A stretch of DNA of 64,000 bases, taken from positions 377,980 through 441,979 of the forward strand of contig JAVHLI010000001.1 of the NCBI GenBank assembly GCA_031082185.1, written 5' to 3'. Of the stretch, positions 1 to 8,609 are shown in pieces (position 1 is the first letter of the stretch; the number at the start of each line of letters is the position of its first letter). Source of the DNA: a bacterium (GTDB taxonomy: Bacteria; Sysuimicrobiota; Sysuimicrobiia; Sysuimicrobiales; Humicultoraceae). The position numbers and the translations under genes were made by a program. The notes beneath the pieces were generated by a model, which worked only from the letters and a program-made list of their open reading frames with translations, was not told the DNA's origin and did no database searches.

Positions 1-1
1 C

Positions 2-1309
2 GGGATCCGCCAGCAGCAGGCCGTGCAGGTCTTCAACGTGGCCGAGGCCGGCCTTCACTACGCCATCGCCCGCATGCAGGCTCTTGGCTCGGCGGCCGCC
101 GCCTACACCGGCGAGGCCACTGCGGTGCCCATCAGCGCCGATGGAACCACGGGCGCTGCAGTGGGCTACGCCGCGATTGCCGTAAGGTGTCTGGACGGCA
201 CGGTCCCTACCGGGGCCGGTTGCTCCGGTCCGAACGCCGCCTACCGGCGGATCCGGTCCGAGGGCCGCCTCATAGTGCCTGGCCCCATGCGCGTGGTAAC
301 CGCAGTAGTTGAGGGCACGACCTCCTCCACGAGCAGCTACGCCGTTTGTGCCTACGACGGGGTCAACCTCGATCAGGGTGTGAGGATTTACGGAGACGTG
401 GGCAGCGACGGCAACATCACCCTGGCCCGCGGGGGGACCCCGGCTAAGGTCTGCGATTCCAATGCCGGGGGCGCCTGCCCGGCACCGGTGCCTGCTCCGG
501 CGCAGGGTTACTCCGGGAGCGTAACCGCGGTGGGCACGATTACCTGCGGCGGCGGCACCTGCACGTCCGCGCAGATAGAAGGGACCCTCGCGCCCAACCA
601 GCCGGCAGGGTCGGTCTGCCCGCCGGTGACGCTTGCCCCCCCTTCGTCGGCGGGTGCCGGTCCCCTCCCCGTGGCCGCCGGCACCACCGTTACCCTCGAT
701 CCAGTGGTGAACTACGGTGACGTGACCCTGTCATCGTCCGGCACCAATGTCTGTCCCGCCGACGTCGACCAGCGCGCCACGCTGATCATAGACTCAGGCA
801 CCGATCCCAACGCCACCGTCACCGTGCGGATGCGCCGCCTCTGGGTCGGCAAGTGCGCCCGCCTGGTGATCACTGGATCCGGCAGGGTCGTGCTCTGGCT
901 GCTGGAGCCTGAAGCCAATCCCGCCGGCGCGGCCAGGCAGGCGCTCAAGGCGGAGCAGTTGTCCGTTTTCGGATCAACCACAACAGGGGCGACGCCTTCC
1001 GCGATCACCGGGGATCGGTTCACGATCAACGTCCTGTCCAACAAGCCGAATGGAGACGCGGGCGACTGCCTGGGCGGGGAGGCCACGTGCGGGGCCGTGC
1101 ACTTCAACCAGTCGGGTCTGATCTCCGGGACCTTCATCGTCCCAGGTGGCGGCTTTCAATTGGACCGGGCGCAACTCACCAACGGCGCCATCCTCTCGTA
1201 TCAGATGCAGTTCGACCAGAATACCACCTTCTACTGGGATCCGGCATCGAGGATCGGCGGCGGCGGACTTGCCAACTTCGACCGGCTGAAGGCCTGGAAA
1301 GATCAATAG
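2..1309 (+). CDS. PilX-like type IV pilus accessory protein (5' end outside window)
   Basis: The reading frame is open from the first bases, so the true start and the pilin-type leader lie upstream. The first visible residues (QQAVQVFNVAEAGL) match the end of the hydrophobic N-terminal helix of PilX-type minor pilins, where an AEAGL-like motif is typical. The rest is a Gly/Ser/Thr-rich, beta-rich surface domain with about twelve cysteines that could form disulfides outside the cell. It ends in a WKDQ tail five bases before the convergent tRNA-Leu gene. The likely role is in type IV pilus or competence pseudopilus assembly. The family call rests on the N-terminal motif and composition only. 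Confidence 0.6.
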   Translation, partial: GIRQQQAVQVFNVAEAGLHYAIARMQALGSAAAAYTGEATAVPISADGTTGAAVGYAAIAVRCLDGTVPTGAGCSGPNAAYRRIRSEGRLIVPGPMRVVTAVVEGTTSSTSSYAVCAYDGVNLDQGVRIYGDVGSDGNITLARGGTPAKVCDSNAGGACPAPVPAPAQGYSGSVTAVGTITCGGGTCTSAQIEGTLAPNQPAGSVCPPVTLAPPSSAGAGPLPVAAGTTVTLDPVVNYGDVTLSSSGTNVCPADVDQRATLIIDSGTDPNATVTVRMRRLWVGKCARLVITGSGRVVLWLLEPEANPAGAARQALKAEQLSVFGSTTTGATPSAITGDRFTINVLSNKPNGDAGDCLGGEATCGAVHFNQSGLISGTFIVPGGGFQLDRAQLTNGAILSYQMQFDQNTTFYWDPASRIGGGGLANFDRLKAWKDQ

Positions 1310-1313
1310 GGGT

Positions 1314-1401
1314 TGGTGCGGAAGGGGAGATTTGAACTCCCACGAGCTTTTGGCCCACAGGCTCCTGAGGCCTGCGCGTCTGCCAATTCCGCCACTTCCG
1401 C
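1314..1401 (-). tRNA. tRNA-Leu (anticodon CAG), CCA encoded
   Basis: Read on the minus strand, the acceptor stem GCGGAAG pairs with CTTCCGC, followed by discriminator A and an encoded CCA. The D-arm GTGGCGGAATTGGCAGACGC is the leucine class II pattern. The anticodon loop is CTCAGGA, giving anticodon CAG for the CUG codon. A long variable arm and the TTCAAAT T-loop follow. CUG is heavily used in the surrounding genes. The gene is convergent with the pilin gene. Confidence 0.95.
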
Positions 1402-1495
1402 GCGTACCGAGTGCAAAATCAAGGATAGCCACGCAACCGCGGTGCTGTCAAGGACGGGCGGCGCTGGTGCTGTTGTTGGGGTTGAGGGGCTGACG

Positions 1496-2368
1496 ATGAG
1501 CGCATCCGGCACGCTCTACCTGGTGGCGACGCCGATCGGCAACCTTGAGGATATTACGGGCCGCGCGGTGCGCATGCTGCGCGAGGTCAGCGTGGTCGCG
1601 TGCGAGGACACGCGTCACACGCGAGGGCTGCTGGCCCACCTGGGGATCCGGACGCCGACGCTGAGCCTCCACGAGCACAACGAGCGGGCCCGCATCCCGC
1701 AGATTCTGGGTCTGCTGCGGGAGGGGAGGAGCGTGGCCGTCGTCTCCGATGCCGGCACGCCCGCGATCTCCGACCCGGGTTCCCATCTGGTGGCCGCCGC
1801 CGTGGCGGACGGGTTCAAGATCGTGCCAATCCCCGGAGCAAGCGCCGTGACCGCGGTGGTGTCCCTGGCCGACTTCCCAGCCGATCGGTTCGCCTTCATC
1901 GGTTTTCTCCCGGCTAGGACCGGCCAGCGGCGGCGCGTACTTGCCTCGCTGGCCCGGCTGCCCATGGCCTTGGTGCTGTTCGAGGGCCCACACCGCGTGC
2001 GCGACACGCTGGCCGACATCGAGTCGGTCCTGGGCCCGCGCCGGGTGGTGCTGGCGCGCGAGATCACCAAGGTGCACGAGGAAGTCCTGCGCGGCACTGC
2101 TGCCGAGGTGCGCGCGGCATTGAGCACGCCGCCCAGGGGTGAGATTACGCTGTTGGTCGAGGGCGCGGTTGCGGGGGCGGTTGCGGGCGCGGGCGAGGCC
2201 GGATCTTCGCCGTCCGCCCGGGTGGGCGAGGAGCGCGCATCCCCCGAGGAGTTCGCCGCGCGCCTGGTGGCGCAGGGACTCTCTCGACGCGATGCGGCCA
2301 GGGCGCTTGCCGAGGCGTACGGCCTGCCGTCGCGCGACGCCTATAGGATCGCCAGCGGGGTGGTGTGA
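1496..2368 (+). CDS. rsmI: 16S rRNA 2'-O-ribose C1402 methyltransferase RsmI
   Basis: RsmI uses SAM to 2'-O-methylate C1402 in the decoding centre of 16S rRNA. The 290-residue product shows the SAM-dependent tetrapyrrole-methylase fold: VATPIGNLED (10-19), EDTRHT (37-42), SDAGTPAISDPG (84-95) and PIPGASA (111-117), all hallmark RsmI motifs. The ATG at 1496 follows GAGGGG; the frame is open further upstream but there it overlaps the tRNA gene. An Ala/Gly-rich linker near residues 220-245 separates the catalytic part from a C-terminal helical region (SRRDAARALAEAYGL) common in RsmI. The TGA is followed at once by a DUF2007 gene. Confidence 0.95.
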   Translation: MSASGTLYLVATPIGNLEDITGRAVRMLREVSVVACEDTRHTRGLLAHLGIRTPTLSLHEHNERARIPQILGLLREGRSVAVVSDAGTPAISDPGSHLVAAAVADGFKIVPIPGASAVTAVVSLADFPADRFAFIGFLPARTGQRRRVLASLARLPMALVLFEGPHRVRDTLADIESVLGPRRVVLAREITKVHEEVLRGTAAEVRAALSTPPRGEITLLVEGAVAGAVAGAGEAGSSPSARVGEERASPEEFAARLVAQGLSRRDAARALAEAYGLPSRDAYRIASGVV

Positions 2369-2369
2369 G

Positions 2370-2639
2370 ATGCCCATGTGGCCTGCGCCCGGAGACGTGG
2401 TGGTGGTGCACGGTGCCGCGACCGAGTTCGAGGCCATCGCGATCCGCGATCTGCTTGAGGCCGCCGGCGTGCACACGATGATCCGATCGCGCGTTGTGCC
2501 CGGCTACGGGGTGCCGACGATGGCCGGGGACCAGGCCGGCATAGTGGCAGAGATCCTGGTGCCCCCTGAGCACGAGGGCGAAGCCCGCGCGCTGATTGCC
2601 GATTATCTGGCCGCGCTCGAGCAGGACGCTCCGCCGTGA
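2370..2639 (+). CDS. DUF2007-family small protein
   Basis: This 89-residue protein matches the DUF2007 pattern: an N-terminal strand (VVVHGAATEFEAIAIRDLLEAAG), a central basic loop, and a C-terminal strand-helix (EILVPPEHEGEARALIADYL). DUF2007 proteins are small ferredoxin-fold-like proteins, sometimes called putative signal-transducing proteins, and their function is not established. The ATG lies one base after the rsmI stop, and the end overlaps the downstream methyltransferase start (GTGA), so translation is probably coupled. The family call rests on overall pattern. Confidence 0.75.
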   Translation: MPMWPAPGDVVVVHGAATEFEAIAIRDLLEAAGVHTMIRSRVVPGYGVPTMAGDQAGIVAEILVPPEHEGEARALIADYLAALEQDAPP

Positions 2640-3391
2640 CCCGCCGCGCCGAATGGTGGCATGACGTATTCAACCGGCGGGAGTTCTTCGATCTGTACCA
2701 GAAGGCCGACCTGGACCGCGCCGCAACACAGGTGGATCAGGCGCTTCGCCTGCTGGATCTCCGGCCGCCCGCGCGCGTGCTGGACGTCTGCAGCGGCTAC
2801 GGCCGCCACAGCGTGGAGATGGCCCGCAGGGGCTTCGCGGTCGCCGGCGTGGACATCTCCGAAGTCCAGGTAGCGCAGGCGTACCGCCACGCCGCCTCGG
2901 CCGGCGTCAGCCCCGCGTTCGTGGTGGGCGATGCGCGCGCGCTGCCGCTTGGGGGCGGCTTCGATGCCGCGATCAACATGTTCCTATCTTTCGGCTACTT
3001 CACGACCGATGCCGAGAGCCAGGTGATGCTGGATGGGGTGGCACGGGTACTGCGCCGCGGCGGCCGCCTGCTGATTGACTTCTGGAACCGCGAGCACGAG
3101 ATCCGCAACTTCCAGCCGGTCGTGCTGGATCGGCGCCACGACGAGATCCTGGAGATCGAGGACTGGGCCTTTGACCCGCTGGCAGGCCGGTTGAGCTGGG
3201 TCAACACCGTGATCTATCCAGACGGCCGCAGGGAGGCGTGGACGCAGTCCATCCGGGCTTTCACAGTTGCGGAGGTAAGGGCGATGCTCGGCGCGGCCGG
3301 ATTTACGCTGGTAGCCCTCTACGGCGGCCTGGCGGGTGAACCGTACACCATGGACTCCGAGGCGGCGATCTTCGTGGCGGAGAGGATCTAG
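2636..3391 (+). CDS. class I SAM-dependent methyltransferase
   Basis: The 251-residue product has a Rossmann-fold methyltransferase core. Motif I is VLDVCSGYGRHS (48-59), the acidic end of strand 2 is GVDIS, and motif II is GDARALPLGGGFDAAINMFLSFGYF. A later LLIDFWNRE segment matches strand 5 of the Methyltransf_25/11 group. The substrate cannot be inferred. The GTG start overlaps the upstream TGA, making it the third gene of the rsmI transcript. Residues after about 160 (YPDGRREAWTQSIRAFT) resemble the antiparallel extension of small-molecule methyltransferases. Confidence 0.85.
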   Translation: MTRRAEWWHDVFNRREFFDLYQKADLDRAATQVDQALRLLDLRPPARVLDVCSGYGRHSVEMARRGFAVAGVDISEVQVAQAYRHAASAGVSPAFVVGDARALPLGGGFDAAINMFLSFGYFTTDAESQVMLDGVARVLRRGGRLLIDFWNREHEIRNFQPVVLDRRHDEILEIEDWAFDPLAGRLSWVNTVIYPDGRREAWTQSIRAFTVAEVRAMLGAAGFTLVALYGGLAGEPYTMDSEAAIFVAERI

Positions 3392-3419
3392 CGGCGAGTA
3401 AGGCAGGCGGCCGGGTGTT

Positions 3420-3716
3420 CTACCGCCATGCCGTCATGAACGCCGCAACGAAGAGCGTCGAGAGGCCGAGGACCACGACGCCTATTACTATGCCGGTGAC
3501 CGCCTCATCGAGACCTTCTGCCCCGCGGGTCTTCATGATCCTGTACAGTCCCAGGATCCCCAGCGTGATGGCGGCGAGGGCCAGGATGCAGTTGATGCCT
3601 GGCAGCCAGCAGACGCGCAGGGCGATCAGGCCCAGTGCGAAGCTCAGCCCGGCAGCGCGGGGCAGGATCCCTTTCCTTTCTGCCGTCTGCGGCGGACCCG
3701 TGGTTTGATGCTGCAT
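3420..3716 (-). CDS. small DUF4190-like membrane protein
   Basis: The 98-residue product has a short polar N-terminus and two to three hydrophobic segments (about 22-62 and 75-95), with a conserved-looking AAITLGILGLYRIMKTRG turn. This resembles DUF4190/DUF4870-type small membrane proteins, whose function is unknown. The ATG at 3716 was chosen because GGAGGTG lies seven bases upstream on the minus strand; a longer reading frame to 3773 lacks such a site. It is convergent with the methyltransferase gene and divergent from metG. Confidence 0.7.
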   Translation of the reverse strand: MQHQTTGPPQTAERKGILPRAAGLSFALGLIALRVCWLPGINCILALAAITLGILGLYRIMKTRGAEGLDEAVTGIVIGVVVLGLSTLFVAAFMTAWR

Positions 3717-3869
3717 GGCACCCACCTCCGATTCCAGCCTAGGGGTAGGAGGCGCAGGCCGCATCAGGCACATATCTAGGCGCAGGCGGCCGTACTCCTA
3801 GAAGGCAGGGAGGTGGTATCCAATACAACACCGGAAACCGACCTACAGAGCCCTAGGAACCACCGGCAT

Positions 3870-3899
3870 TTGACACTCTCAAACGGCCAGGCCTAGAAT
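3870..3899 (+). promoter_or_regulatory. sigma-70-type promoter for metG
   Basis: A -35 box TTGACA (3870-3875) is separated by 18 bp from a -10 box TAGAAT (3894-3899), about 58 bp before the metG start. Both boxes are near consensus. No T-box leader motif is visible between the promoter and metG. Confidence 0.75.
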
Positions 3900-3956
3900 C
3901 AAACCTACGCCTGGCGAAGCCGGGGTCCAGCGCGGTTTCCCGGAAGGGTATGGCTG

Positions 3957-5894
3957 ATGGAGAAGTTCTACATCACGACGCCGATATACTACGTGAACGA
4001 CGTGCCGCACATCGGGCACGCCTACACGACAATCGCGGCCGATGCCGCTGCCAGGTTCCACCGGCTGGTCGGCCGTGACGTGTACTTCGCCACCGGCACC
4101 GACGAACACGGCCTCAACATCGAACGCGTGGCGCGCGCCCACGGGGTGGAGCCCCAGGTATGGGCCGACAGGATCTCCGCCGCGTTCCGCGATCTCTGGG
4201 CGGGCCTCCACATCGCTCACGACGGCTACATCCGCACGACCGAACCCAGGCACGAGCGGGTGGTGCAGGCGATCTTCACGCGGCTGTACGAGCAAGGGGA
4301 CATCTACAAGGGCACCTACGAGGGATGGTACTGTTCCTCGTGCGAGTCGTTCTATCCCGAGGCCGAGTTGGGAGTGGACCGCACCTGTCCGGTGCACACC
4401 GGCAGGCCGGTCGAGTGGAACGCCGAAGCCTGCTACCTCTTTCGCCTGTCCAGGTACCAGGACTGGATACAGAGCCACATCGAGCGCCACCCAGGATTCA
4501 TAGAGCCCGAGGCGCAGCGCAACGAGGTGCTGAGCTTCGTGAGGTCCGGTCTCAGGGACATCGCGGTCAGCCGTTCCACCTTCAAGTGGGGCGTGCCGCT
4601 TCCCTTCGACCCTGATCAGGTGGCCTATGTCTGGATTGACGCCCTGATCAACTACATCACGGTCATCGGATACGGTGACGACCTGGAGCAGTTCCGAAGG
4701 TTCTGGCCGGCGGAGGTGCACCTTGTGGGCCGGGACATTCTGAGGTTTCACGCCGTAATCTGGCCGATCGTGCTGCACGCCGCCGGGCTTGAGCCTCCCC
4801 GACAGATCTTCGCGCACGGATTCCTGACGTTTGGGGGGCAGAAGTTCAGCAAGTCGCTTGGGATCATCCTGGACCCGGTGGCCGTCAGCCGCGAGCTGGC
4901 CGAGACATCAGGGGCCGAGCCGGCGGTGGCGGTGGACGCGCTGCGCTACTTCCTCCTCCGCGAGGTCCCCTTTGGCGCGGACGGTGACTTCAACCGGCCG
5001 GCCCTGATCGGCCGGTTCAACGCCGACCTGGCCAACGACTACGGCAATCTGCTCAACCGCACTCTCCCTCTTGTTGCGCGCCAGTTTGGCGGGGTGCTCC
5101 CCGCGCCTGGTCCGGCCGAAGGAACCGATGCAGCCCTGGCAGAGACCGCGCGCGCGGTCGTGGCCTCATTTGGCGAGCACGTGGGCCGCCTCAACTTCAG
5201 CCAGGCGCTGGCCGAGGTATGGAGGCTGCTGGGCGCGGCCAACAAGTACATAGATGAAGAGGCGCCGTGGTCGGCCATCAAGCAGGGCCGTACCGACCGG
5301 GCAGGGACGATTCTGTACAACACGCTGGAGGCACTGCGGATCGCCACCATCGTGCTTTCCCCGATTATGCCGGTCGCCACCCAGCGGGTTTGGGAGCAGC
5401 TCGGCATCGAGCAGCCGCTGGAGGTCCAGCGGATCGAAGATGCCAGGCGGTGGGGCGGGCTGTGCCCCGGCCTGCGCGTGCGAACAGGAAACCCCATTTT
5501 CCCGCGCATAGACACGCGGCCAAAGCCCGTCGCTGCAATTGCGGCCAGGGAGGGAGAAGATGCCGTGAGCGAGATCACGATCGAGGAGTTCAAGCGCCTG
5601 GACGTGCGTATCGGCGAGGTTACCGCCGCAGAGAGGGTGCAGGGCACGGACAAGCTGGTCAGGTTGACGGTGAGCATAGGCGACGAGACGCGTACGATCG
5701 TGGCCGGGATCGCCACTCACTACCAGCCGGCCGACCTGATCGGCCGGCGCATCGTGGTTCTGGCCAACCTGCAGCCGCGCAAGGTGCGTGGTGTCGAGTC
5801 GCGCGGGATGCTGCTGGCGGCGACGTGGGGGGACGACGAGGTGGCGATCCTTACCGTGGACGGCGCGCCGCCTGTGGGGTCGAGGATTTCCTGA
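3957..5894 (+). CDS. metG: methionyl-tRNA synthetase
   Basis: This enzyme charges tRNA-Met. The 645-residue product has the HIGH signature (18-21), a KFSKS version of KMSKS (296-300), and one zinc knuckle with ligands C126, C129, C144 and H147, the pattern of the Thermus/Aquifex one-knuckle type. An anticodon-binding helical domain follows (about 365-510). The C-terminal roughly 105 residues form an OB-fold tRNA-binding domain (EFKRLDVRIGEV ... GVESRGMLLAA) of the dimerising kind. The ATG has GGAAGGG eight bases upstream. tatD follows after about 50 bp, a common neighbour. Confidence 0.97.
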   Translation: MEKFYITTPIYYVNDVPHIGHAYTTIAADAAARFHRLVGRDVYFATGTDEHGLNIERVARAHGVEPQVWADRISAAFRDLWAGLHIAHDGYIRTTEPRHERVVQAIFTRLYEQGDIYKGTYEGWYCSSCESFYPEAELGVDRTCPVHTGRPVEWNAEACYLFRLSRYQDWIQSHIERHPGFIEPEAQRNEVLSFVRSGLRDIAVSRSTFKWGVPLPFDPDQVAYVWIDALINYITVIGYGDDLEQFRRFWPAEVHLVGRDILRFHAVIWPIVLHAAGLEPPRQIFAHGFLTFGGQKFSKSLGIILDPVAVSRELAETSGAEPAVAVDALRYFLLREVPFGADGDFNRPALIGRFNADLANDYGNLLNRTLPLVARQFGGVLPAPGPAEGTDAALAETARAVVASFGEHVGRLNFSQALAEVWRLLGAANKYIDEEAPWSAIKQGRTDRAGTILYNTLEALRIATIVLSPIMPVATQRVWEQLGIEQPLEVQRIEDARRWGGLCPGLRVRTGNPIFPRIDTRPKPVAAIAAREGEDAVSEITIEEFKRLDVRIGEVTAAERVQGTDKLVRLTVSIGDETRTIVAGIATHYQPADLIGRRIVVLANLQPRKVRGVESRGMLLAATWGDDEVAILTVDGAPPVGSRIS

Positions 5895-5942
5895 TCGGTC
5901 CGGCAGGTTGCGGCTCCCGCAGGCGCCCGGTAGACTGAAGAG

Positions 5943-6731
5943 GTGATCCTCAACCTCTTCGACTCGCACCTTCACCTCGACGACGGGGCATTCGACCCCG
6001 ACCGGGAGGCCGTGCTGGACCGTGCCCGGGCGGCGGGCGTGGGCGGGTTCGTCACCATCGGCACCTCGCTGGCTTCCAGCCGCCGCGCCGTGACCCTCGC
6101 AGAACAGCACAAGGACGTGTTCGCATCCGTGGCGATTCACCCCCACGACGCAGGCGATGCCACGCCCGAGGCGATGCGCGAACTGGCGGCACTGGCCCAC
6201 CATCCCAGGGTCGTGGCCGTCGGCGAGACCGGGCTGGACTACTTCCGGCGCTTCGCGCCGCGGGAGGCCCAGGCGAGCGCGTTCCACGCACACCTAGGCC
6301 TGGCTCGTGAGCTGAACCTCCCGGTGATCATTCACAGCCGTGACGCCCATCAGGACGTGCTGCGCATCCTGGACGAAGGCGCGCCCTCGGGCGTTGTCAT
6401 GCACTGCTTCTCCGGATCGCTTGAGATCGCCCGGTCCTGCTTGGACCGAGACTACTACCTGGGGCTGGGCGGTCCGCTGACCTACCGCAACGCGCGCCGG
6501 ACCCAGGAGGTGGTGCGCTTCGTGCCCCCGGATCGCCTCCTCCTCGAGACCGATGCCCCGTACCTTCCGCCCGAGCCGCACCGCGGCCGGCGCAACGAGC
6601 CGGCCCATCTGCCTCTGGTGGCCTGGGCGGCCGCACACGCCCGCGGCGTATCCGCCGGCACGGTTGCCGAGATCACGACGTCCAACGCCAGGGCGGTCTT
6701 CAACCTCGCCCGGTTCGTGGCGCTCTCGTGA
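5943..6731 (+). CDS. tatD: TatD-family metal-dependent hydrolase/DNase
   Basis: The 262-residue TIM-barrel amidohydrolase carries the TatD signatures DSHLHLD (7-13, metal ligands), GETGLDYFRR, IHSRDAH, HCFSG and LETDAPYLPP. TatD/YcfH enzymes are metal-dependent 3'-5' DNases linked to DNA repair and D-amino-acyl processing; the exact substrate here is not known. The GTG start sits in a GAAGAGGTG context just after metG. The gene ends in a GTGA overlap with the M48 protease. Confidence 0.93.
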   Translation: MILNLFDSHLHLDDGAFDPDREAVLDRARAAGVGGFVTIGTSLASSRRAVTLAEQHKDVFASVAIHPHDAGDATPEAMRELAALAHHPRVVAVGETGLDYFRRFAPREAQASAFHAHLGLARELNLPVIIHSRDAHQDVLRILDEGAPSGVVMHCFSGSLEIARSCLDRDYYLGLGGPLTYRNARRTQEVVRFVPPDRLLLETDAPYLPPEPHRGRRNEPAHLPLVAWAAAHARGVSAGTVAEITTSNARAVFNLARFVALS

Positions 6732-7840
6732 CCAGGCCCACGTGCGCCGCGTCCGTCCTGCGCCTTACCGCAGGGATACTGGCAGTTCTGTTGCTGGCGG
6801 CCGTTGCCTCGCCTGCTCTGGCCGCGCCCGCCGAAGACCGGGAGATTCGGATCGGCCGACAGGCCGCTACCGAGATCGAAGCCAGATTCAAGGTCGTCAA
6901 GGATGCCGCGGTTATAGCCCGGGTGAACCACATTGGCGCCGCGGTCTCGGCGCTCTCCGACCGTCCGCGCCTTCCGTACAGCTTCAAGGTGGTGGAGTTC
7001 GACCAGGTCAACGCTGTAGCGCTGCCGGGCGGGTTCATCTACGTGACAACCGGTCTGCTCAAGTTCGTCCGCAGCGACCACGAGCTGGCCGCGGTCATTG
7101 CCCACGAGGTGGCACACGCAGCGCTCGCCCACGGCATGGAGATGATGCGCCGCGCGAACCAGGCCGCGTTCGTCACCCTGCTGGTTGCGATCTTCGCCCG
7201 CGACGCCAACCTAGCGCAGGGCGCGCAGATATTCTCCACCGGCCTGCTGGCGGGATACGCGCGCGATCTCGAGCGCGACGCCGATCTCGCCTCGATTGCC
7301 TACCTGTCCAAGACCCACTACAGTCCCGTCGCAGTGCTGACCGTGCTGGAGCGGTTGGTGCGATTGGAGCAGCTCTCTCCACGGCCCGACCCGGGCGCCT
7401 TCGCCCAACACCCCAAGACCGCTGAGCGCGCGCAGTATGTGGAGTCCGAGCTGCGCGCCCGCCGGATTCCGCTCGTAAGGCGGGTTACGGCCAACTACCT
7501 GGTGCTCGCGGTGCGAGAACACGTTGAAGAAGGCCTGGTGCTCGCCGATCTCCTGGTCAACGGCCGTCCGATCGTACGGCTGCCGGATCCGGCCAGGATC
7601 AAGGAGGCGGCCGACCTGCTCGACCGGCTCTTCGACGCGGACCTCGAGCCGTTCGAGGTATCTTCGGCCGCGTATCCGGAGGGCTGGGGTGTGTTCGCCC
7701 GTGGTTGGGCGGTCTTCCGCTTCACCCCAGCGGACGTTCCGCCCGAGGGCGGATCGGTGCGCGATCTGGCTGTGACCATCGCCTTCCGCCTGCGCGCCGC
7801 CATAGACGAGGACATCCGCCGCCGCCGGCTGCAGGGGTAG
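6728..7840 (+). CDS. secreted M48-family zinc metalloprotease
   Basis: The 370-residue protein begins with a clear signal peptide (hydrophobic core about 11-31, ending ALAAP). The zinc motif HEVAH lies at 126-130, and the third-ligand region is LERDADL, as in BepA/Oma1/HtpX-type M48 peptidases. The role would be quality control of exported or envelope proteins. Residues beyond about 230 form an extra domain (REHVEEGLVLADLLVNGRP) that I do not recognise. The GTG start overlaps the tatD stop (GTGA). Confidence 0.88.
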   Translation: MTRPTCAASVLRLTAGILAVLLLAAVASPALAAPAEDREIRIGRQAATEIEARFKVVKDAAVIARVNHIGAAVSALSDRPRLPYSFKVVEFDQVNAVALPGGFIYVTTGLLKFVRSDHELAAVIAHEVAHAALAHGMEMMRRANQAAFVTLLVAIFARDANLAQGAQIFSTGLLAGYARDLERDADLASIAYLSKTHYSPVAVLTVLERLVRLEQLSPRPDPGAFAQHPKTAERAQYVESELRARRIPLVRRVTANYLVLAVREHVEEGLVLADLLVNGRPIVRLPDPARIKEAADLLDRLFDADLEPFEVSSAAYPEGWGVFARGWAVFRFTPADVPPEGGSVRDLAVTIAFRLRAAIDEDIRRRRLQG

Positions 7841-7867
7841 TGCAACCAACAGGCCGGTCCGCGGGCG

Positions 7868-7896
7868 TTGACACCGGGGAACGCCTCGGGTAACCT
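7868..7896 (+). promoter_or_regulatory. putative promoter of the tetR-efflux operon
   Basis: TTGACA (7868-7873) is followed after 17 bp by TAACCT (7891-7896), a weak -10. The -10 abuts the perfect palindrome at 7895-7920, which fits repression of this promoter by the TetR protein. Confidence 0.5.
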
Positions 7897-7920
7897 GCAT
7901 ACTGACCAGTCAGTATGCAG
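7895..7920. promoter_or_regulatory. TetR-type operator palindrome
   Basis: A perfect inverted repeat has 12-bp arms, CTGCATACTGAC and GTCAGTATGCAG, separated by CA. It lies between the putative -10 and the SD sequence of the tetR gene. Size and position are typical for an autoregulatory TetR-family operator. The core ATACTGACCAG recurs at 13388-13398. Confidence 0.85.
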
Positions 7921-7933
7921 GAAGGAGAGGCCG

Positions 7934-8551
7934 GTGCCCCGCCGTACAATGACCGACCAGCCAGGCGTCCGTACCCGTATCCTGGACTCGGCGCTGCGCG
8001 AGTTCTCGCAGAAGGGATACCACCGGGCCATACTGGACGAGATCGCTGCCGGTGCCGCGGTCAGCAAGGGCGCCGTCTACTGGCATTTTGAGAACAAGGG
8101 AGAGCTGTTCCTGGCGGTTATCCGGCAGGAGGTCTCGCGTCTGATCGAGCACCTGAAGGTCGTTGCCCACGGGGGCGACGGTTCCGTGGTCGCACGCCTG
8201 CGGGCCGTGATCGCCGCGGCCGTCACCTATTACGCGGACCACCCGCAGTTCTGCAACCTACTGCAGCTTTCCACGCTGCCCGGGGGGTTAGAGCTGGCCC
8301 GGGAAGTGGAAGGCATGGCGCGCGATATGTACCGTCAGGGCAGACAGATGGTCGACGCCCTCGTTCGAGAAGGCGTGCACCGTGGCGAACTGGATGCTGG
8401 GCGCTCCGGCGTGGCTGCTCCGGTGCTGGTGGCGCTCCTGGACGGCATGATGTCACAATGGATCGTTGACCGCAGGGCTGTTCCACTGCGGCGCCTGGCG
8501 CCGGACGTCGCCGACGCCTTCCTGGATGGAATAGTCAAGCGGGCGGATTGA
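7934..8551 (+). CDS. TetR/AcrR-family transcriptional repressor
   Basis: The 205-residue product has an N-terminal TetR HTH (RILDSALREFSQKGYHRA then IAAGAAVSKGAVYWHF, about residues 14-54) and a variable all-helical ligand domain. The GTG at 7934 is preferred because GAAGGAGAGG lies just upstream and the 26-bp operator lies upstream of that; a start at 7868 would translate the operator. Directly followed by an RND adaptor and pump, it most likely represses this efflux operon and its own gene. The inducer is unknown. Confidence 0.9.
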   Translation: MPRRTMTDQPGVRTRILDSALREFSQKGYHRAILDEIAAGAAVSKGAVYWHFENKGELFLAVIRQEVSRLIEHLKVVAHGGDGSVVARLRAVIAAAVTYYADHPQFCNLLQLSTLPGGLELAREVEGMARDMYRQGRQMVDALVREGVHRGELDAGRSGVAAPVLVALLDGMMSQWIVDRRAVPLRRLAPDVADAFLDGIVKRAD

Positions 8552-8609
8552 GTTGTTTAGAAGAAGGCCCCTCGGGGTATATCGCAAGGTACGGAAGGAG
8601 CCTGTGCTG

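Noticed and set aside
1313-1495. N-terminal extension of rsmI across the tRNA-Leu gene
   Set aside because: The region is a complete tRNA on the other strand, and the conserved RsmI start lies at 1496.
3774-3956. Possible T-box or riboswitch leader before metG
   Set aside because: The promoter lies only about 58 bp before the start, and no T-box core sequence or long hairpin is visible.
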